64,000 bases of DNA, taken from assembly GCF_036320965.1 (NCBI RefSeq), contig NC_092257.1:16699913-16763912 (forward strand), read 5' to 3'. This stretch comes from Panulirus ornatus. Taxonomy: Eukaryota > Arthropoda > Malacostraca > Decapoda > Palinuridae. Under the pieces are notes generated by a model. It was not told the DNA's origin. It did no database searches and was given only the letters and a program-made list of their open reading frames with translations. The translations under genes were made by a program, and so were the position numbers. This document shows positions 23,511 through 35,203 of this stretch, piece after piece. Positions within the stretch are counted from its first letter, which is position 1. The number at the start of each line of letters is the position of its first letter.

Positions 23511-23680
23511 CTTGCAGAAGGTTGGGTGAATGTCAGCGAGAGGGGTCAACGCTTGACTTGCAGTCGGACATGAGAGAGGCCCGATCTAGTACTGACTAGT
23601 GAGTCAAGTGAACCTGTCTGTGAGGAGGGTCAGGGGAGGGGTCATTCTGTGAGGGGAGGTGTGTATACGTTGCTGAGCAC

Positions 23681-23682
<2 letters not shown>

Positions 23683-23740
<58 letters not shown>
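23683..23740. repeat. (GT)n microsatellite
   Basis: A perfect GT tract of about 29 units. Confidence 0.98.
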
Positions 23741-23741
<1 letters not shown>

Positions 23742-24054
23742 ATAATCATTAGGATGACAACATACATGGGAAGGAATGGATCATCGTCCTTCTTGCACAC
23801 AAGCACCCGTTCTCACCACCTCCACACACACACCCCCTCCTGCATGAGAGGACCTTCACCCCCAGGTGCTGACACTCGTCCTCCCGCCCATCCTCACGAC
23901 ATCACACCACGACGCCCCCTCTCCTCCTCCCAGGTCGCTCCCACCGAAGACCCCGTCTCCCTTCTTCAGGACACCACGCCCTGTCTGTCGTCGTCCCACC
24001 CTCCCCACCACCTCCCAAGACCCCAAGACGAACGCTTTCCTGCCTGGTCTTCGA

Positions 24055-24117
24055 TGACGTCACGCTCAAAAGCCCGGGGGTTTATTAATAAGCCTTTGTC
24101 CTTCGCCCCTGACGTCA
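24055..24117. promoter_or_regulatory. Two CRE-like palindromes, 55 bp apart
   Basis: Both sites read TGACGTCACGC (palindromes at 24055-24062 and 24110-24117), in a CpG-containing stretch that continues to about 24165 with TTTATTAATA between them. This would suit a promoter, but no start site or exon can be shown. Confidence 0.35.
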
Positions 24118-24345
24118 CGCGGGGGCCACAATTCCACGTCGCGAACGCATTGTTAGCGGCCGAGTTTTTTTTTTTTTGTAAGCGCTTTTCCGAATTTCTT
24201 GTCAGACTTTTAGGCGAGATGAAAATAACTTCTATCCACGAATAGCTTCACCGTTGTTAGCCCTGTGGATGGATGGGGGAGGTAGTTTGCGTCGGGTTTG
24301 TCTGTGGTGTAGGTCAGGGCAGAGGTCATCAAAATTGCTCTGCTG

Positions 24346-24347
<2 letters not shown>

Positions 24348-24421
<74 letters not shown>
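24348..24421. repeat. (GA)n microsatellite
   Basis: A perfect GA tract of about 36 units. Confidence 0.98.
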
Positions 24422-24425
<4 letters not shown>

Positions 24426-24686
24426 GGGCTTCGACAACGAGAACTGTCTGCGTCGACTTCAAACGACACAGACTAAGACGAGACTGGAGGATGAACAGGG
24501 GAACAGCGTAGAACATGGAACGTAAGAATGAGGAAACAGAAGATGGTGCTCATGACTATTTCGATGATGGGGAAAGTTGAATAAGATGAGGCAAGGATTA
24601 GGTTAGTTGGAGGACTGATGATGATGGAGAGACATTGTAAGGGGCCCCGAGTGAGCTCACTGCAAAGTGACCCTCATTAGCTGATC

Positions 24687-24688
<2 letters not shown>

Positions 24689-24746
<58 letters not shown>
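24689..24746. repeat. (CA)n microsatellite
   Basis: A perfect CA tract about 80 bp before a 21-bp family array. Confidence 0.98.
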
Positions 24747-24748
<2 letters not shown>

Positions 24749-24824
24749 GCCTCCAGGTATGTCGTCTTGTGTACAAGCTTTAAACACAAGAATACGACCT
24801 TTAGGCATGATGGCTTTACCCACG

Positions 24825-24995
24825 AGTTCAAGGGTCGTACCGTCGTGTTCAAGGGTCATGTCGTCGTGCTGGACGGTCGTACCGTCGTGTTCAACGGACA
24901 TGTCGTCGTGCTCGAGGGTCATATCGTCGTGTTCAAGGGTCATGTCGTCGCGCTGAAGGGTCATACCGTCGTGTTCGTAGGTCGTACCGAAGGCG
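24825..24995 (+). repeat. 21-bp family minisatellite array 3
   Basis: About eight diverged units; GTCGTACCGTCGTGTTC and GTCATGTCGTCGTGCTC alternate. The left flank, with TTTAGGCATGATGGC, resembles the CCCTCGGGCATGATG flank near 39820 and the TTTGGGCATGACG edge near 50822. Confidence 0.9.
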
Positions 24996-25072
24996 TGACA
25001 CCGCTGGAACAGTTTGATATCCTAGCAGCGGACGACTGGGGTCGTCAGCGTTCCGTCAGTATCCTGTGAGTG

Positions 25073-25197
25073 GGATGAACTGAAGTGACCTAGCCACATC
25101 CCCATGACCTGAAGTGACTTAGCCACATGCCCATGACCTGAAGTGCCCCTAGCCACATCCCCATGACCTGAAGTGACTTAGCCACATGCCCGTGATG
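25073..25197 (+). repeat. Minisatellite, about 29-bp unit
   Basis: Four copies of TGACCTGAAGTGACTTAGCC followed by ACATGCCCA. Copies 1 and 3 and copies 2 and 4 resemble each other most, so a two-unit block duplicated. Confidence 0.9.
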
Positions 25198-25199
25198 GT

Positions 25200-26038
25200 G
25201 AATTTTGTGTCACCATTGAACCACCGAGGCGTATTTTACTCATTAACAGCACTATATAAAAAAAGGTTATTGCTGGGTGATCTTATCCCACGGTTGACGC
25301 CCTTAGAAGCGGCTGTGGGCGTGGCCCACCGTGGTCATGGGAGTGGCTGATTGAACCCACAGATGGTAGTGGTGTGGGCGGTGGTGTAAGGCCCATGGTG
25401 AGGGTAGGGGGAGAGTAGCCCACTGTGGGTAGTGGTGCGGTCTATGGCCCCGGGTGTAACCCCTCGTTGCCAAAAGGGATCATCTTTCTATCCACTGTGA
25501 AGACAACTTCCGTCTCTGTTCGTCAGTGGTAGAGGGGCGCCAGTTCGTCTTCGGCGGCCATATGATGCTTACAGTAGCTTCACTCTTGACCTTTGCGTCT
25601 GATGTGGCCTCGTCTGTACGTACGCTTCGCTAATGATGTAATAAGATACAACAAAAAAAAATTGGAACATATCCAACGTCGCACTGAATTTCTCCATCCC
25701 TTGGACCACAGCATCGACTGGTGGGCACTGGAAAGCATTGCCCATGTTCCCTCCTCTCCTTCAGGGAGTTACCGGGTCCTAGAGGCTTATAAACAGACAC
25801 TTGTAGGCGTCTAGGAAGGAAGACGTCAGTGGACATCATCTTCTAACAGGATGGATGACAGCGGGACAAGTTAATGACATCAATAAGGTGTTGTAAAGCT
25901 AGAGTTAATGGGGAGTTCTTGAGGCGCTGCGCCCAGGGGCCCCTCTGTACAGGCAGGCTGTCACTTGAATTACAGGATGCGCAAGATGAGCTAAGATCTC
26001 AGCAGCTTCGATTAGGTTTTTCCTACCCACAGTTCACA

Positions 26039-26040
<2 letters not shown>
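25200..26040. other. Non-coding stretch with a possible LINE scrap
   Basis: GGTGTGG-rich DNA at 25290-25460. At about 25660-25690 the plus strand reads KKLEHIQRRTEFL, which resembles the LExIQRRAT block of LINEs, but the surrounding residues do not extend the match, so it is only a possible scrap. Confidence 0.3.

Positions 26041-26042
<2 letters not shown>

Positions 26043-26123
<81 letters not shown>
26043..26123. repeat. (CT)n microsatellite
   Basis: A CT tract of about 40 units with one TTTC interruption near its end. Confidence 0.98.
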
Positions 26124-26455
26124 GACACAGGTTTTGTGAGGTGGGCGACACCATCCGCTGTGTTGATGCTCAGGAAATTCTCGACTGAGCTGGACTGTGG
26201 TTCACATCTGCTCCTCTGCTCTCACGGTACGTTGATGGTCAGAGGGAAGGCTTGCCTCCCCACCACCCTGACGTAGGAACACACACCTACCCTCCAGCAC
26301 CTTGACGTAAGAACACCTGTCTTCCCCTCCACTCTAGCACCTTGGACCTACTTAGCTGACGTCGGGACACCCAGACGGCGGTGTCTACCTGCGGTGACCT
26401 CCCTAGTCTCAGTGTTCCAAATAGAGCAATCTATTCTGAGAGATCGGAATTCGAC
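26124..26455. other. Non-coding stretch before the LINE
   Basis: Two imperfect copies of a CACCTTGACGTAAGAACACC-type block occur at 26260-26345. Nothing else was recognised. Confidence 0.4.
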
Positions 26456-27640
26456 AGAGAGCCTAACCACGTCACTTGTCTGTCGTATGGCTTCCCACCG
26501 CTATCATGTTTAACGAATCTGACTCAACATTTTCGTCATAGGCTAACCTTGACTCCATATTACCCTCTGAAGTTATATACTTGGACTTTCGTCAAGCCTT
26601 CGATCATGTTACAAGAGAAATATTGCTAAATAAGAATCAAAGCTCAAGCCATACCAGAAGGAATCTGTGCTTGGGCGCCGAACTGGTTCTTCTACAAAAA
26701 GTAGTATTAAAATGTGAAGCATCTGAGTGGCTGCCAATGTCTAGTGGAGTTCCACAAGGTTTAGTCTTGGGTCCCACACTTTTCATCGTCTACATCGACA
26801 ACTTAGAGACAGGAATCACATAGTGAATCTACAAATTTGCCGACAATGCGAAATGAGGAAACACAATTCATTCAAAAGAAGTCTGCCTAGAGATTTAGAA
26901 AGACTTAGACAAACTAGAGAGTAGCATGGCAGATGGATTCCAACGTTAACAAATGCAAAATAATGCACTCTGGTGCCAAAAATATAAATCCAAAATGTTT
27001 AGAAAATGGTGCAAAAATAAAAATCCAAAATGTCTGGAAAACCACGACTGGAAGTTAAAGAAGAAATGGACATTGGACTGATTATTTGTAACCTCAAAGA
27101 CCGTGAATAATGGCTAGTTGTACACACTACAGGTTTCATAGCCAGAGATATAAACTAGACAGCCAAGGACATCATACTCAACCTTTATAACACACTGGCC
27201 AGACCTCATTTGGAACACCCTGTTCAATTCTGGTCAGCAAACCTGATCAAAGATGGAGAGAAACTTGAGCGAATTCAGAGAGGGGCAACCAACCTCATTC
27301 CCTCATTCACAAATAAGCCTTATGAGAAAAACTCAGTGACCTAAAATTATTTTCTCAAGAAAGGAAAAAAAGAGTAGACGCCGAGGGGATCTGAAAGTTC
27401 TCAAAATGTTAAATAATTTCGAAAACGTGTACGAAAATGTCCTCAAACTGGTTCAGTGACCAGAAAAAAATGGTATGAAGATTGAAAGGATGGAAATGTA
27501 ATAACAGTGTGGGCAAAACATGTGGAGTGGTTGGGTACTGGAATAAACTACTTCCCGATGTAGTAAATGCAAAGTCTATAAATATCATCAGTAAATAAGA
27601 AAAAAAAATCCGGTTAACCAAAAGCCTATCTCAGTGAAGG
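26455..27640 (+). mobile_element. Non-LTR retrotransposon RT remnant, best preserved
   Basis: In order on the plus strand: YGFPPLSCLTNLTQHF (26486-26533); IYLDFRQAFDHV (about 26574-26610), the first catalytic Asp block; EASEWLPMSSGVPQGLVLGP (about 26718-26780) with LFIVYIDNLETGI; KFADNAK (about 26833-26853), where FADD has become FADN; DLDKLE; a TARDINTAKD-like link; and LARPHLEHPVQFWSANLIKD with GEKLERIQRGATNLIPSF (about 27199-27300). The tail near 27480-27600 resembles the NxWNKLPxxVVNAxS block. This is the domain order of a CR1/L2/Jockey-type ORF2 from mid RT to the C-terminus. Stops and frameshifts are few for a dead copy, so it is younger than the element at 6.2 kb. The N-terminal endonuclease is missing. 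Confidence 0.88.
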
Positions 27641-29450
27641 AGGTCTATTCATGCAAGGCCACGACCAACACCTCACTTCAATTCACGCCAAGACTTTTCT
27701 GAGCGTGATGGAGCGTCTATCAAAACACTGTCCAGTTCTAACCAACATTATCTATCAGGCTATGGGAGTAAAGGCCGGGGCAACCTATCACACCCCTTAA
27801 ACACGATCTACAATGACCTTATCTGGTCCTTGAGCGAGAAAGTTCGACCCACGAGGACCGGTGAGGTGAAGGAACCCAAGTATTCTTCTAGGGGGTATAT
27901 GACTAACGGTTCGATACTTCCTGTGCGAGAGGAACATGTCAGGGAATTACACAGATCTCCAAGCTTGAATGAAGGTTGTGTCACCGAATGCTGGCCATGT
28001 CCGAAGGTCACAGGAAGGCGTGGCGTAGCAGCCACGGGATTTCTTTGGTTTTCTGCAAACTTTCCACACTTTTCTGGCCAGCGTTCACTCACAGATGGAA
28101 CAGATTCATCCCTGACCTTTCCTGCACGCAGTAAAGCCTCTCAGACACTCGCTCCGGGTACGAGAGCTGATGCCAAACAGGTTTGAAAGGAAAAGCATTT
28201 TGAATTCAGTCGTCACGATCCGCGGTAACTGTGGATGCAGAGGAAAGCAACGACAAGCTGTGAAAATTCTAAACTGCTCCGTTTACGGAACGTGGTTTTC
28301 AGTCGCTTTCACCACTGCAGCAAACTGTTGCAAGCGAGGAAATGTACGCTGAAGATCCGTACTAATGAGAATGACAACTCTCTTTGTACGGCTAAGTGAA
28401 AATCGTTTCTTCTTCTTGGAGATACGAACAGGGAGCTGAGTTACTGGTGGAAGGTAAGGTGTATATGGAAAACAGTAGCATAAATATTCAGCTCTTCATG
28501 AGCATCAGCTCAATTTCGCATCGGTGTCTTTCACACCCTCCCTGATCACCAGACTGCGTGAAGGTTCGTCTCGGATCGCACTCTTGAAGCGACAACTTTA
28601 AGAACACGACACCACGCTTCAAGGTTGCTGTGGGGTCACGTATGCAAGGGACCTGAAGGACCGCTTCTCGGATGATTTCCTTCAGTATGTTGCAGGATAT
28701 AGAGGACAAATCACAGCTGACGGACGATAAACCCCTCTCGATGCACTTTGCGAATGAAACACCACACCTATGGCTACGGCTCTTCCCAACCTGAGTGGTG
28801 CTTTTGAGAATCTATGTGACTAGTTGTGGTAGCCAGTGCTGAAGGGAGGGGGGGAAGCTCACAGTCGACTCTGAAGCTGCTGTGCTCAGCAGTACTCACT
28901 CAGGGGAAACTCATAGACTTGGAAGTCTCTACTAGCATGGCGTGGTACATGACGAGGAGGTCACACTTCTGAAGACATTATAATGGATTTTTTTCACAAA
29001 GAAGTGGAAGAAACGCTTCCAAGATAAATCGGGTGGATTGAGGAAAGTTTGTTTTAATCTATTCTATCGAGAGATTAATCTTTATTCCTCAGTAGACTTG
29101 AGGCGTTTTAGGTACAGAGGAGTTGATTGTATTTGGACCTGGATATCTGCTATGACTGAATATAGTATTATAGTTTATAGGATACTTTCCTCTGACCATT
29201 TTCTATGGGAATAAAATATCTAGAAAACAAACGTTCCACATGATTGTTGCAAGATGTCAACCTATCACGTCATGCACTTCGTCATCAGCTTCTGTTTAAC
29301 ATAGATACAGGGTTATACTGTCACGCTGGTCCTTTAAATGTGAGGAAGTGATGCATCCTGTAATTAATCTAATACCAGGGGCCCGGGGCGTCCCTAGTGG
29401 CGCAGATGTGGGAGTTGTGGTGATGATACAGGTGTTGTGGTAGTGGTGTT
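27640..29450. other. Unassigned stretch with modest open frames
   Basis: A 118-codon plus-strand frame at 27830-28186 and a 73-codon minus-strand frame at 28488-28709 have ordinary amino-acid composition, but match no family I can name and show no clear splice sites. They are recorded as unsupported possibilities. Confidence 0.3.
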
Positions 29451-29690
29451 ACAGGTGTTGGTGGTGTACATAGGAAATACAGTTAACAAGAGACCTAATG
29501 GTCCATGACAATGTTGATCTAGTATAACAAAAGGCACCTCCGTAGCCCACCTCCCTCTCTCTCTCTCTCTCCGGCTCAACTCCCGACAGGGAAAAAAGAC
29601 GAGAGAGGAGAAAAATATACGTGTGGAGAGAAAAAAAATACAACCATGGGAACTTTTACAGGAAAGTTCGACAGGGAAAAAAAGAAAGTG
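29450..29690. repeat. Interspersed repeat family R2, copy A
   Basis: This matches 37550-37800 in order: GTGTACATAGGAAA.A, AACA.GAGAC, GGCACCTCCGT, CTCCGGCTCAAC, GGAAAA.A.G and ATGG.AA.TTTTAC blocks. In this copy a short CT run (29545-29570) sits just before CCGGCTCAAC. Class unknown. Confidence 0.65.
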
Positions 29691-30045
29691 TACCTACCAG
29701 TTTGATGACCACGGCCCTGGGGCTGGATTCTGAAACAGAAAGACATGGTTGAATGAGAAAATGTAAACTGAAAAGCCGGATTATTTGCTGATAAAAAAAA
29801 AAAAAACGCGATTCTATGCTGACAACAGATACTGTTGATGTATGTGTCCTGCCGAGACTTGAAGGTTTTAATGGTCTTTGCATACACAACACCTGGAGGT
29901 GATCTTACTCAGAGGTCAGCCAGTCTAAAAGCTAAAATCATCTACGTTCAATTTAACATCACTGTCATTCTATCTTCATACTGTTAGTTCTGGTCTTTGA
30001 ATCTCTCTAGAGTGAGAAAAAAAAATAGCAGGTTTATGTTGTCGA
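29690..30045. other. Unassigned non-coding stretch
   Basis: A poly-A run at 29791-29805 and another near 30018. No gene was recognised. Confidence 0.4.
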
Positions 30046-30047
30046 AA

Positions 30048-30235
30048 TTTTTTACTGTTGTGAAAACCATTCATAGATTTCCTCGTATTCTTCTATTAAT
30101 TTTTTGAGGTATTCAATTCTTTCGTCATAAGATTTACGTCTGAGGGAAGGAATTAGTCTGGTTGCTCTTCTCTGCATTCGTTCTACAAGTGAACAGCTCA
30201 CTCCAAGTGAGGTTTGGCAAGGGGGCGTTATGGAG
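30048..30235 (-). mobile_element. LINE C-terminal fragment
   Basis: The minus strand reads VERMQRRATRLIPSLRRKSY in one frame (about 30186-30127), then DERIEYLKKLIEEYEEIYEW without a stop. Upstream in another frame is LAKPHLE.AVHL, the RPHLEYAVQFW block. This is the C-terminal domain of an RT like the one at 26.5-27.6 kb. Confidence 0.82.
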
Positions 30236-30394
30236 GGTGGTGATTATGATATCCTTTGTTTACAGTTGATGACAATGAAACCATTACTGTTCGCAGCGAG
30301 GCTTTGTTTACCATCCTGAAGGTCATTACTGATAATGGCATCTTGAACCCTTAGTAATGGTCTGCCAAGCACTCTTTACTCGTGAATTTGGCAT

Positions 30395-30905
30395 TTGGGG
30401 GGTGTACGTGTGGTTGTGGTGGTGGTGTGGTGGTGGAGCAAGTGTGGTGATACAGCAAGCATACTGGTGGTGTAGGTGTGGTGGTGGAGCAGGTGTGGTG
30501 GAGCTAGCATACTGGTCGGGCAGATGTGGTGGTGGATCAGGTTTGGTGGTAGGCCTAGTGCTGTAGGAGAGCAGAACTGGTGGTGATGGAGGAGTGTTGG
30601 TGGTGCAAGGATAGTGGTGGTGTCAATGTGGTGATATACATGTGGTAATAACGTAGGTGTGGTGATGGTCCATGTGTGGTGGTGGAGTAGATTTGTTCTT
30701 GGAGCAGGTGTGGTGGTGGTGGTGGGACAGATGTTGAGGTGGAGTATATTTGGCGGTGGTGCAGGTGTGTTAGTGGAGCACATCTGTTGAAAGGGCAGGT
30801 ATGGTGGTAGTGATACAGATGTGGTAGTGAAGTACATCTGTTGGTAGGGCAGGTGTGGTGATAGTGGCACAGACGTGGTGGTGAAGTACATATGTTGGTG
30901 GGGCA
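30395..30905 (+). repeat. Degenerate GGTGGTG-rich satellite-like stretch
   Basis: Loose tandem copies of a unit of about 25-30 bp (GGTGTGGTGGTGGAGCAGG) with variable spacing. The 181-codon minus-strand frame over 30376-30921 is its translation. Confidence 0.8.
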
Positions 30906-31296
30906 TTATTATTATTATCATTAAAGTCTATTGGACAGAAACTGATACAGTGTTACATCATTTACATGGTACAACATTACATCAGCTCATGCTCAACAAG
31001 GTGCATGAGCGGTCAAAAGACTATCACAACCACCCAGTATGGGTGATGATTGTTAAAAGTGGTCACAGTAATACAGAATGTACAAAACAAAGACACATCA
31101 ACACCCGAGAATGTACAAAACAAGGACTTCACATACTAATAAGGAACTTAGGATAATCGTTAAAGTGGTCACAGAAGTACAAGGGCAGGTGTGGCGGCTC
31201 ATTGGTTGCGTCAGGGAGCTGGGCAATGATGGTTCTGGGTGATGACACCGTCCGACGCAGAACCTTCTACGAATGACGCCACAATACGGTGGTTAC

Positions 31297-31299
<3 letters not shown>

Positions 31300-31352
<53 letters not shown>
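31300..31352. repeat. (CT)n microsatellite
   Basis: A perfect CT tract followed by about 240 bp of imperfect CTCT-rich DNA. Confidence 0.97.
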
Positions 31353-31355
<3 letters not shown>

Positions 31356-31639
31356 TGAATAATTCTCCATCATCTTCCTCCACTTTCACCTCTTCGTCAC
31401 ACTGAGCAACGAAGTCCACACTTTATCTCATTGTCGTACTCTCTCATACTCCTGTTTCTCTCGCTCTTTCACCTCACTCTCTCTTTCTCTCTCTCACTTT
31501 TCTTAGTCTCTCTCTCTTCGTACTTCTTCAACAATCTTCGTCAATATCTGCTTCTTTCAAATCCCCCCTCCTCTTCCCCCAATCCCCCTCTTTTCCACGT
31601 TTACTGTAGAAAGTATGAGGCAGTTAAGCCTGGCTAGTT

Positions 31640-32070
31640 GCTCACGTCGACGGATTGTCGTGGACACATAACAGTACTCGGGTATGCTGTGATCGTGTAA
31701 ATATTATCCAGGTTAATGTATAGCCCAGTTTATCGTGTGATATAAGTATTGACAGGGCCTGCGTCATAGGTGAGAGTAGTAATGTTATGTACAGTTTCTG
31801 CTGGTGGCGAGGATATGTTGACTTTGCTCGCTGAGTGGCCCGCTCTCACCCGAGGATGTCAAATTTAGCATTAATCATCATGTATTTTGTTTTGCTTCGG
31901 ACGCTCACCTCCAGAATTCCTGCCTTTACAACCCATGGATCTATCTCTCGGAAAGTCTTATTTTCTTACCATATCGTTGTACATTACCACTATCCCCTAA
32001 GACAGTCTGATAATCACGTGATGGGACCTCAGTGCAATTATTTTACAAAAGGTTCCGGTTCGATTTGCGT
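31640..32070. other. Unassigned non-coding stretch
   Basis: No repeat or gene was recognised. Confidence 0.4.
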
Positions 32071-32074
32071 GGGA

Positions 32075-32310
32075 GGTGAGCGAAGTGTAGGGAGAGCTGG
32101 CGCGAGATGGCGCTAAGGTTGAGGTGCGGGGCGGGAGTTGTAAAGAGTAGGGCGGGTGACGGGGACGGTAGTACCGCGTTCAACTTTGTGGGATTGACAC
32201 CAGCCTGCACATTCGTCTGTTGTGGCAAAACATCACCTCCCTTTGGTGCCAGTTTTGTATTAACGTGCAAGTGAAACTCTACTCCAGTCATGTCTAACAT
32301 CGAGGTAGGT
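32075..32310 (+). promoter_or_regulatory. Possible promoter and first exon (speculative)
   Basis: GC-box-like GGGGCGGGA (about 32127) and AGGGCGGGT (about 32149) precede a 140-bp stretch ending in an ATG at 32289. The frame from that ATG reads MSNIE and is followed at once by GTAGGT, a reasonable splice donor. That pattern would fit a short 5' coding exon, but no second exon was found within the window and chance is a serious alternative. Confidence 0.2.
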
Positions 32311-33165
32311 GCATACTTCAAACTTTTCTTCGGAGCGAATTTTGCGAGATTTTACCGCTCCCTTTTTGCCAACGACAGAAAATAACTTCACGTTGCTTTT
32401 AGGGTATTGTGAGACATTACCTTTAGCCGAGTTCCAGCCTGATATTACACAGAAGCGTATGAGGGAAGCGATGAAAAATGAACTGGATGAGGGAAGGGCA
32501 AAGCCTGCCACCCTCGGCGTTACTTGGCTTGGGACCAACCGATCCCCCCTGCGCTGGACCGCCGCGCTACTCAAAACCCTCCCGCCCAGACCCAACACGG
32601 TCCACGGTCTCTGGACCGGCGCGACACACCACAGACCAGTACTAGACCCTTTAGAACTCGCTGTTAAAACGAGACTAAAGCGAAAAACTGTTGAACACAG
32701 GGCCAAAGAAACCAGTTCGTAGAAACTCACGAACGCTTGACTTTTGAGACCAGAAAGACAAGCGAGACTTCTTGGTGATGCAGGAGGACCATCGGAGCCC
32801 AACCGGAGTTCTTCCAGTCTGTCGCTCTGGGGGAAATGTGTGTCGTGCTGAACAAGCACTTACTTGAAGGAGGCAGTATCATGCTAATGCTTCTCCAAAT
32901 ACTATCGTTAACGAAATTAATACTCAATACTTGAGTCCTCGATGGATCGCAACTCATCCTATGTTCTCACATCCCCTAATGACCTTAGTAAGACAGTAAT
33001 GCCTTATAAAAACAAGCTAAGTTTATGAGGGCAGTTCATTGGGTAACTGGTCGTTTAGAAAATTGTTACAAAATAAATGCACTTAGCTGTGACGTCATGC
33101 TTGAGGCGCCCCTGGTGGTGAGGGCGAGAACTACACAGCCCCTCTCCGTCTGTTGCTAGACACCG
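32310..33165. other. Unassigned stretch with opposed open frames
   Basis: A 199-codon minus-strand frame (32260-32859) and a 137-codon plus-strand frame (32309-32722) overlap. Neither has a recognisable domain. One TGACGTCA palindrome lies at 33090-33097. Confidence 0.35.
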
Positions 33166-33169
33166 ATAG

Positions 33170-33605
33170 TGTTATACGCAGCTGTCACCCTCCGTTCCCT
33201 CACCCATCACCCGACTAACCCCCCCCATGTGCTGCTCCACCCAAAGCGTCCCACCCCTAGAACCCAACACCGCTACATCTGTCTCCCCGCCGTCAACCGT
33301 CTCCCCCACTTTAAGTCTTCACCCCATCGTCCACCCTCTCATCTGCCGACTTCACCCCTTTCATCCACCTCTTCTTCCAGTATCTCCTGGGTCATCCATC
33401 ACCCAAGTTCTGCCCAACTGATTTGTCTCCCCCACCCCTTCACCCACCATGCCATACGCTTCTCCAACCACGTCACTGGTCAACAGCCAGTCTTTCATCC
33501 GTTACTATGCATCTTTTCATCCGTCACCTGCATCATCCATAACGCCCGCCCTTTCATCCACATTTACGTCACTCCCAACCTGTCACCCTCAACACCTACA
33601 TCCAC
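33170..33605. other. Pyrimidine-rich stretch
   Basis: CACCC/CATCC-rich DNA leading into a degenerate tandem repeat. The 278-codon plus-strand frame over 33169-34005 is composition-driven. Confidence 0.5.
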
Positions 33606-33609
33606 TGTT

Positions 33610-33935
33610 CTCCGTTGCCTCTTCGTCGCCCTTCATAGCTTCACCCGCCGCCTCCACCCGTTCATCCACCACCACCCCACCCCTTCATTCACCGCTCCAC
33701 GCCTTCATCCACCGCCCTCCACCTCTTCACCCACCTCCCTCTACCACTTCATCCGCCGCCCTCTACTTCATCGTCCACCGCTCGCCATCCTTCATCCAAA
33801 GCCCTACACCTCTTCATCCATGGCCCTCTACTTCTTCGTCCACCGCTCTCTACCCTTCATCCACGGCCGTCTACCTCTTCATCCACCGCCCTCCACCTCT
33901 ACCTCTTCATCCACCGCCCTCCACCCGATCATCAA
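33610..33935 (+). repeat. Degenerate CTTCATCCACCGCCCTCCAC minisatellite
   Basis: Ten or more loose copies of a roughly 21-27 bp unit, of which the last few (33855-33930) are nearly identical. Confidence 0.8.
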
Positions 33936-33939
33936 CACG

Positions 33940-34468
33940 CCCTTTACCACAGACAACGTACCCGAGGGGCGCCTCGCTTGGGGCAGCTCTATGACTCTAC
34001 ACTAATAAAAAGTGTTCCTCTGCCAAACGTTCCCTCCGCCATGCAACACCTTAACACTCCCTCCACTTTGTCCCTTCCTAGACGCGACCCCTCCTCCCAT
34101 ACTACCCCTCCCTCTACCCTACTCTCCTGCCACACCTCTCCATCACCTCCCCCTCCAGACTGACCCTCCCTCTCTAATCCATCTCTCCCTCCAACACGCG
34201 ACTTCTCTTTCCATCTTCTTAACATTCGGTTCCTCCTCCATCCCTCCCGACCTTCCTCCACCTGATGTTCACCTCCTCCCTCCCCCCCTTACTTAATCCT
34301 TCTACTTGAGACTAAGCACCTCCTCCCTTCCCTCCGTCTGACACTCGGGCCCCTCCGCCTGACAATCGACCCCTCCAGACTATCACCTGGCACTCCAAAT
34401 CCTCCCATCATCAGATACCAGGCCTCTCCACGCCTCCCATAACTGCACCCTCGCGTCCAGCCCAGGCC
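33940..34468. other. Pyrimidine-rich non-coding stretch
   Basis: CCCTCC-rich DNA without a clear period or gene. Confidence 0.45.
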
Positions 34469-34469
34469 A

Positions 34470-34648
34470 CCGGAACACTCCACACATATCCCCCGCCCCA
34501 CTCCACACATATCCCCCCCACCCCACTCCACACATATCCCCCCCACCCCACTCCACACATATCCCCCCCACCCCACTCCACACATATCCCCCACCCCACT
34601 CCACACATATCCCCCACCCCCACTCCACACATATCCCCCACGCCACTC
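34470..34648 (+). repeat. Minisatellite, about 24-bp unit
   Basis: Seven copies of CCCCACTCCACACATATCCC followed by CC to CCCA. Variation in the C run changes unit length. Confidence 0.93.
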
Positions 34649-34649
34649 C

Positions 34650-35120
34650 ATGAAGGCCCTCCATGCACATCCACTTCCTCCCCACAAGACCCTCCGTGCA
34701 GACCCATCCACTCCCTCCAAAAGGCCCTTCATACAGACCCACTTCCTCCACAACAAGGTCCCTCCCTGACCATCGTTCTCTGTCAGTTCAGGTGGGCCCT
34801 GACCTAGGTACAGAACACATTGAGAAGGAGAGAGGCGTGCGTGTGACAGAGTGCGGTGAAGCGATGTGGTATACAGGGGGCGACGTGCTGTAAATGGACT
34901 TATCTCGGTCATTTGAAGCAGTTCAGGGAAACTACGCAAAAGCCTGTGGGGGCCTGGCTGTAGATAGTGGCTGCGGTTATGGTGCATCACACGTGAATGC
35001 TAGAGGATGGAAGGGAGCGAATGAGGCCTTTCGTTTATTCTTGGCGCTACCCCGCTAACGCGGGAGAAGGTTAACAAGTACCAATAAGAAAGCCATGCAA
35101 AGCATTACAAATACCATTTG
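34650..35120. other. Unassigned non-coding stretch
   Basis: Nothing recognised beyond short CCTCCxxAAGGCCCTTC repeats near 34655-34770. Confidence 0.4.
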
Positions 35121-35123
35121 CTA

Positions 35124-35125
<2 letters not shown>

Positions 35126-35199
<74 letters not shown>
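35126..35199. repeat. (AT)n microsatellite
   Basis: A perfect AT tract of about 37 units. Confidence 0.98.

Positions 35200-35203
<4 letters not shown>

Noticed and set aside
25593..25814. LINE C-terminal fragment (KKLEHIQRRTEFL)
   Set aside because: Only about a dozen residues resemble the QRRAT block and neighbouring residues do not extend it.
32260..32859. A 199-codon minus-strand open frame
   Set aside because: Its composition is less biased than other cases, but it is overlapped by an open plus-strand frame, has no recognisable motif and lacks splice or start context. It is kept only as an unassigned stretch.
33169..34005. A 278-codon plus-strand open frame
   Set aside because: Composition is dominated by Pro, Ser, His and Thr from CATCC-rich repeat DNA, and another frame is open over most of it. 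No domain was recognised.
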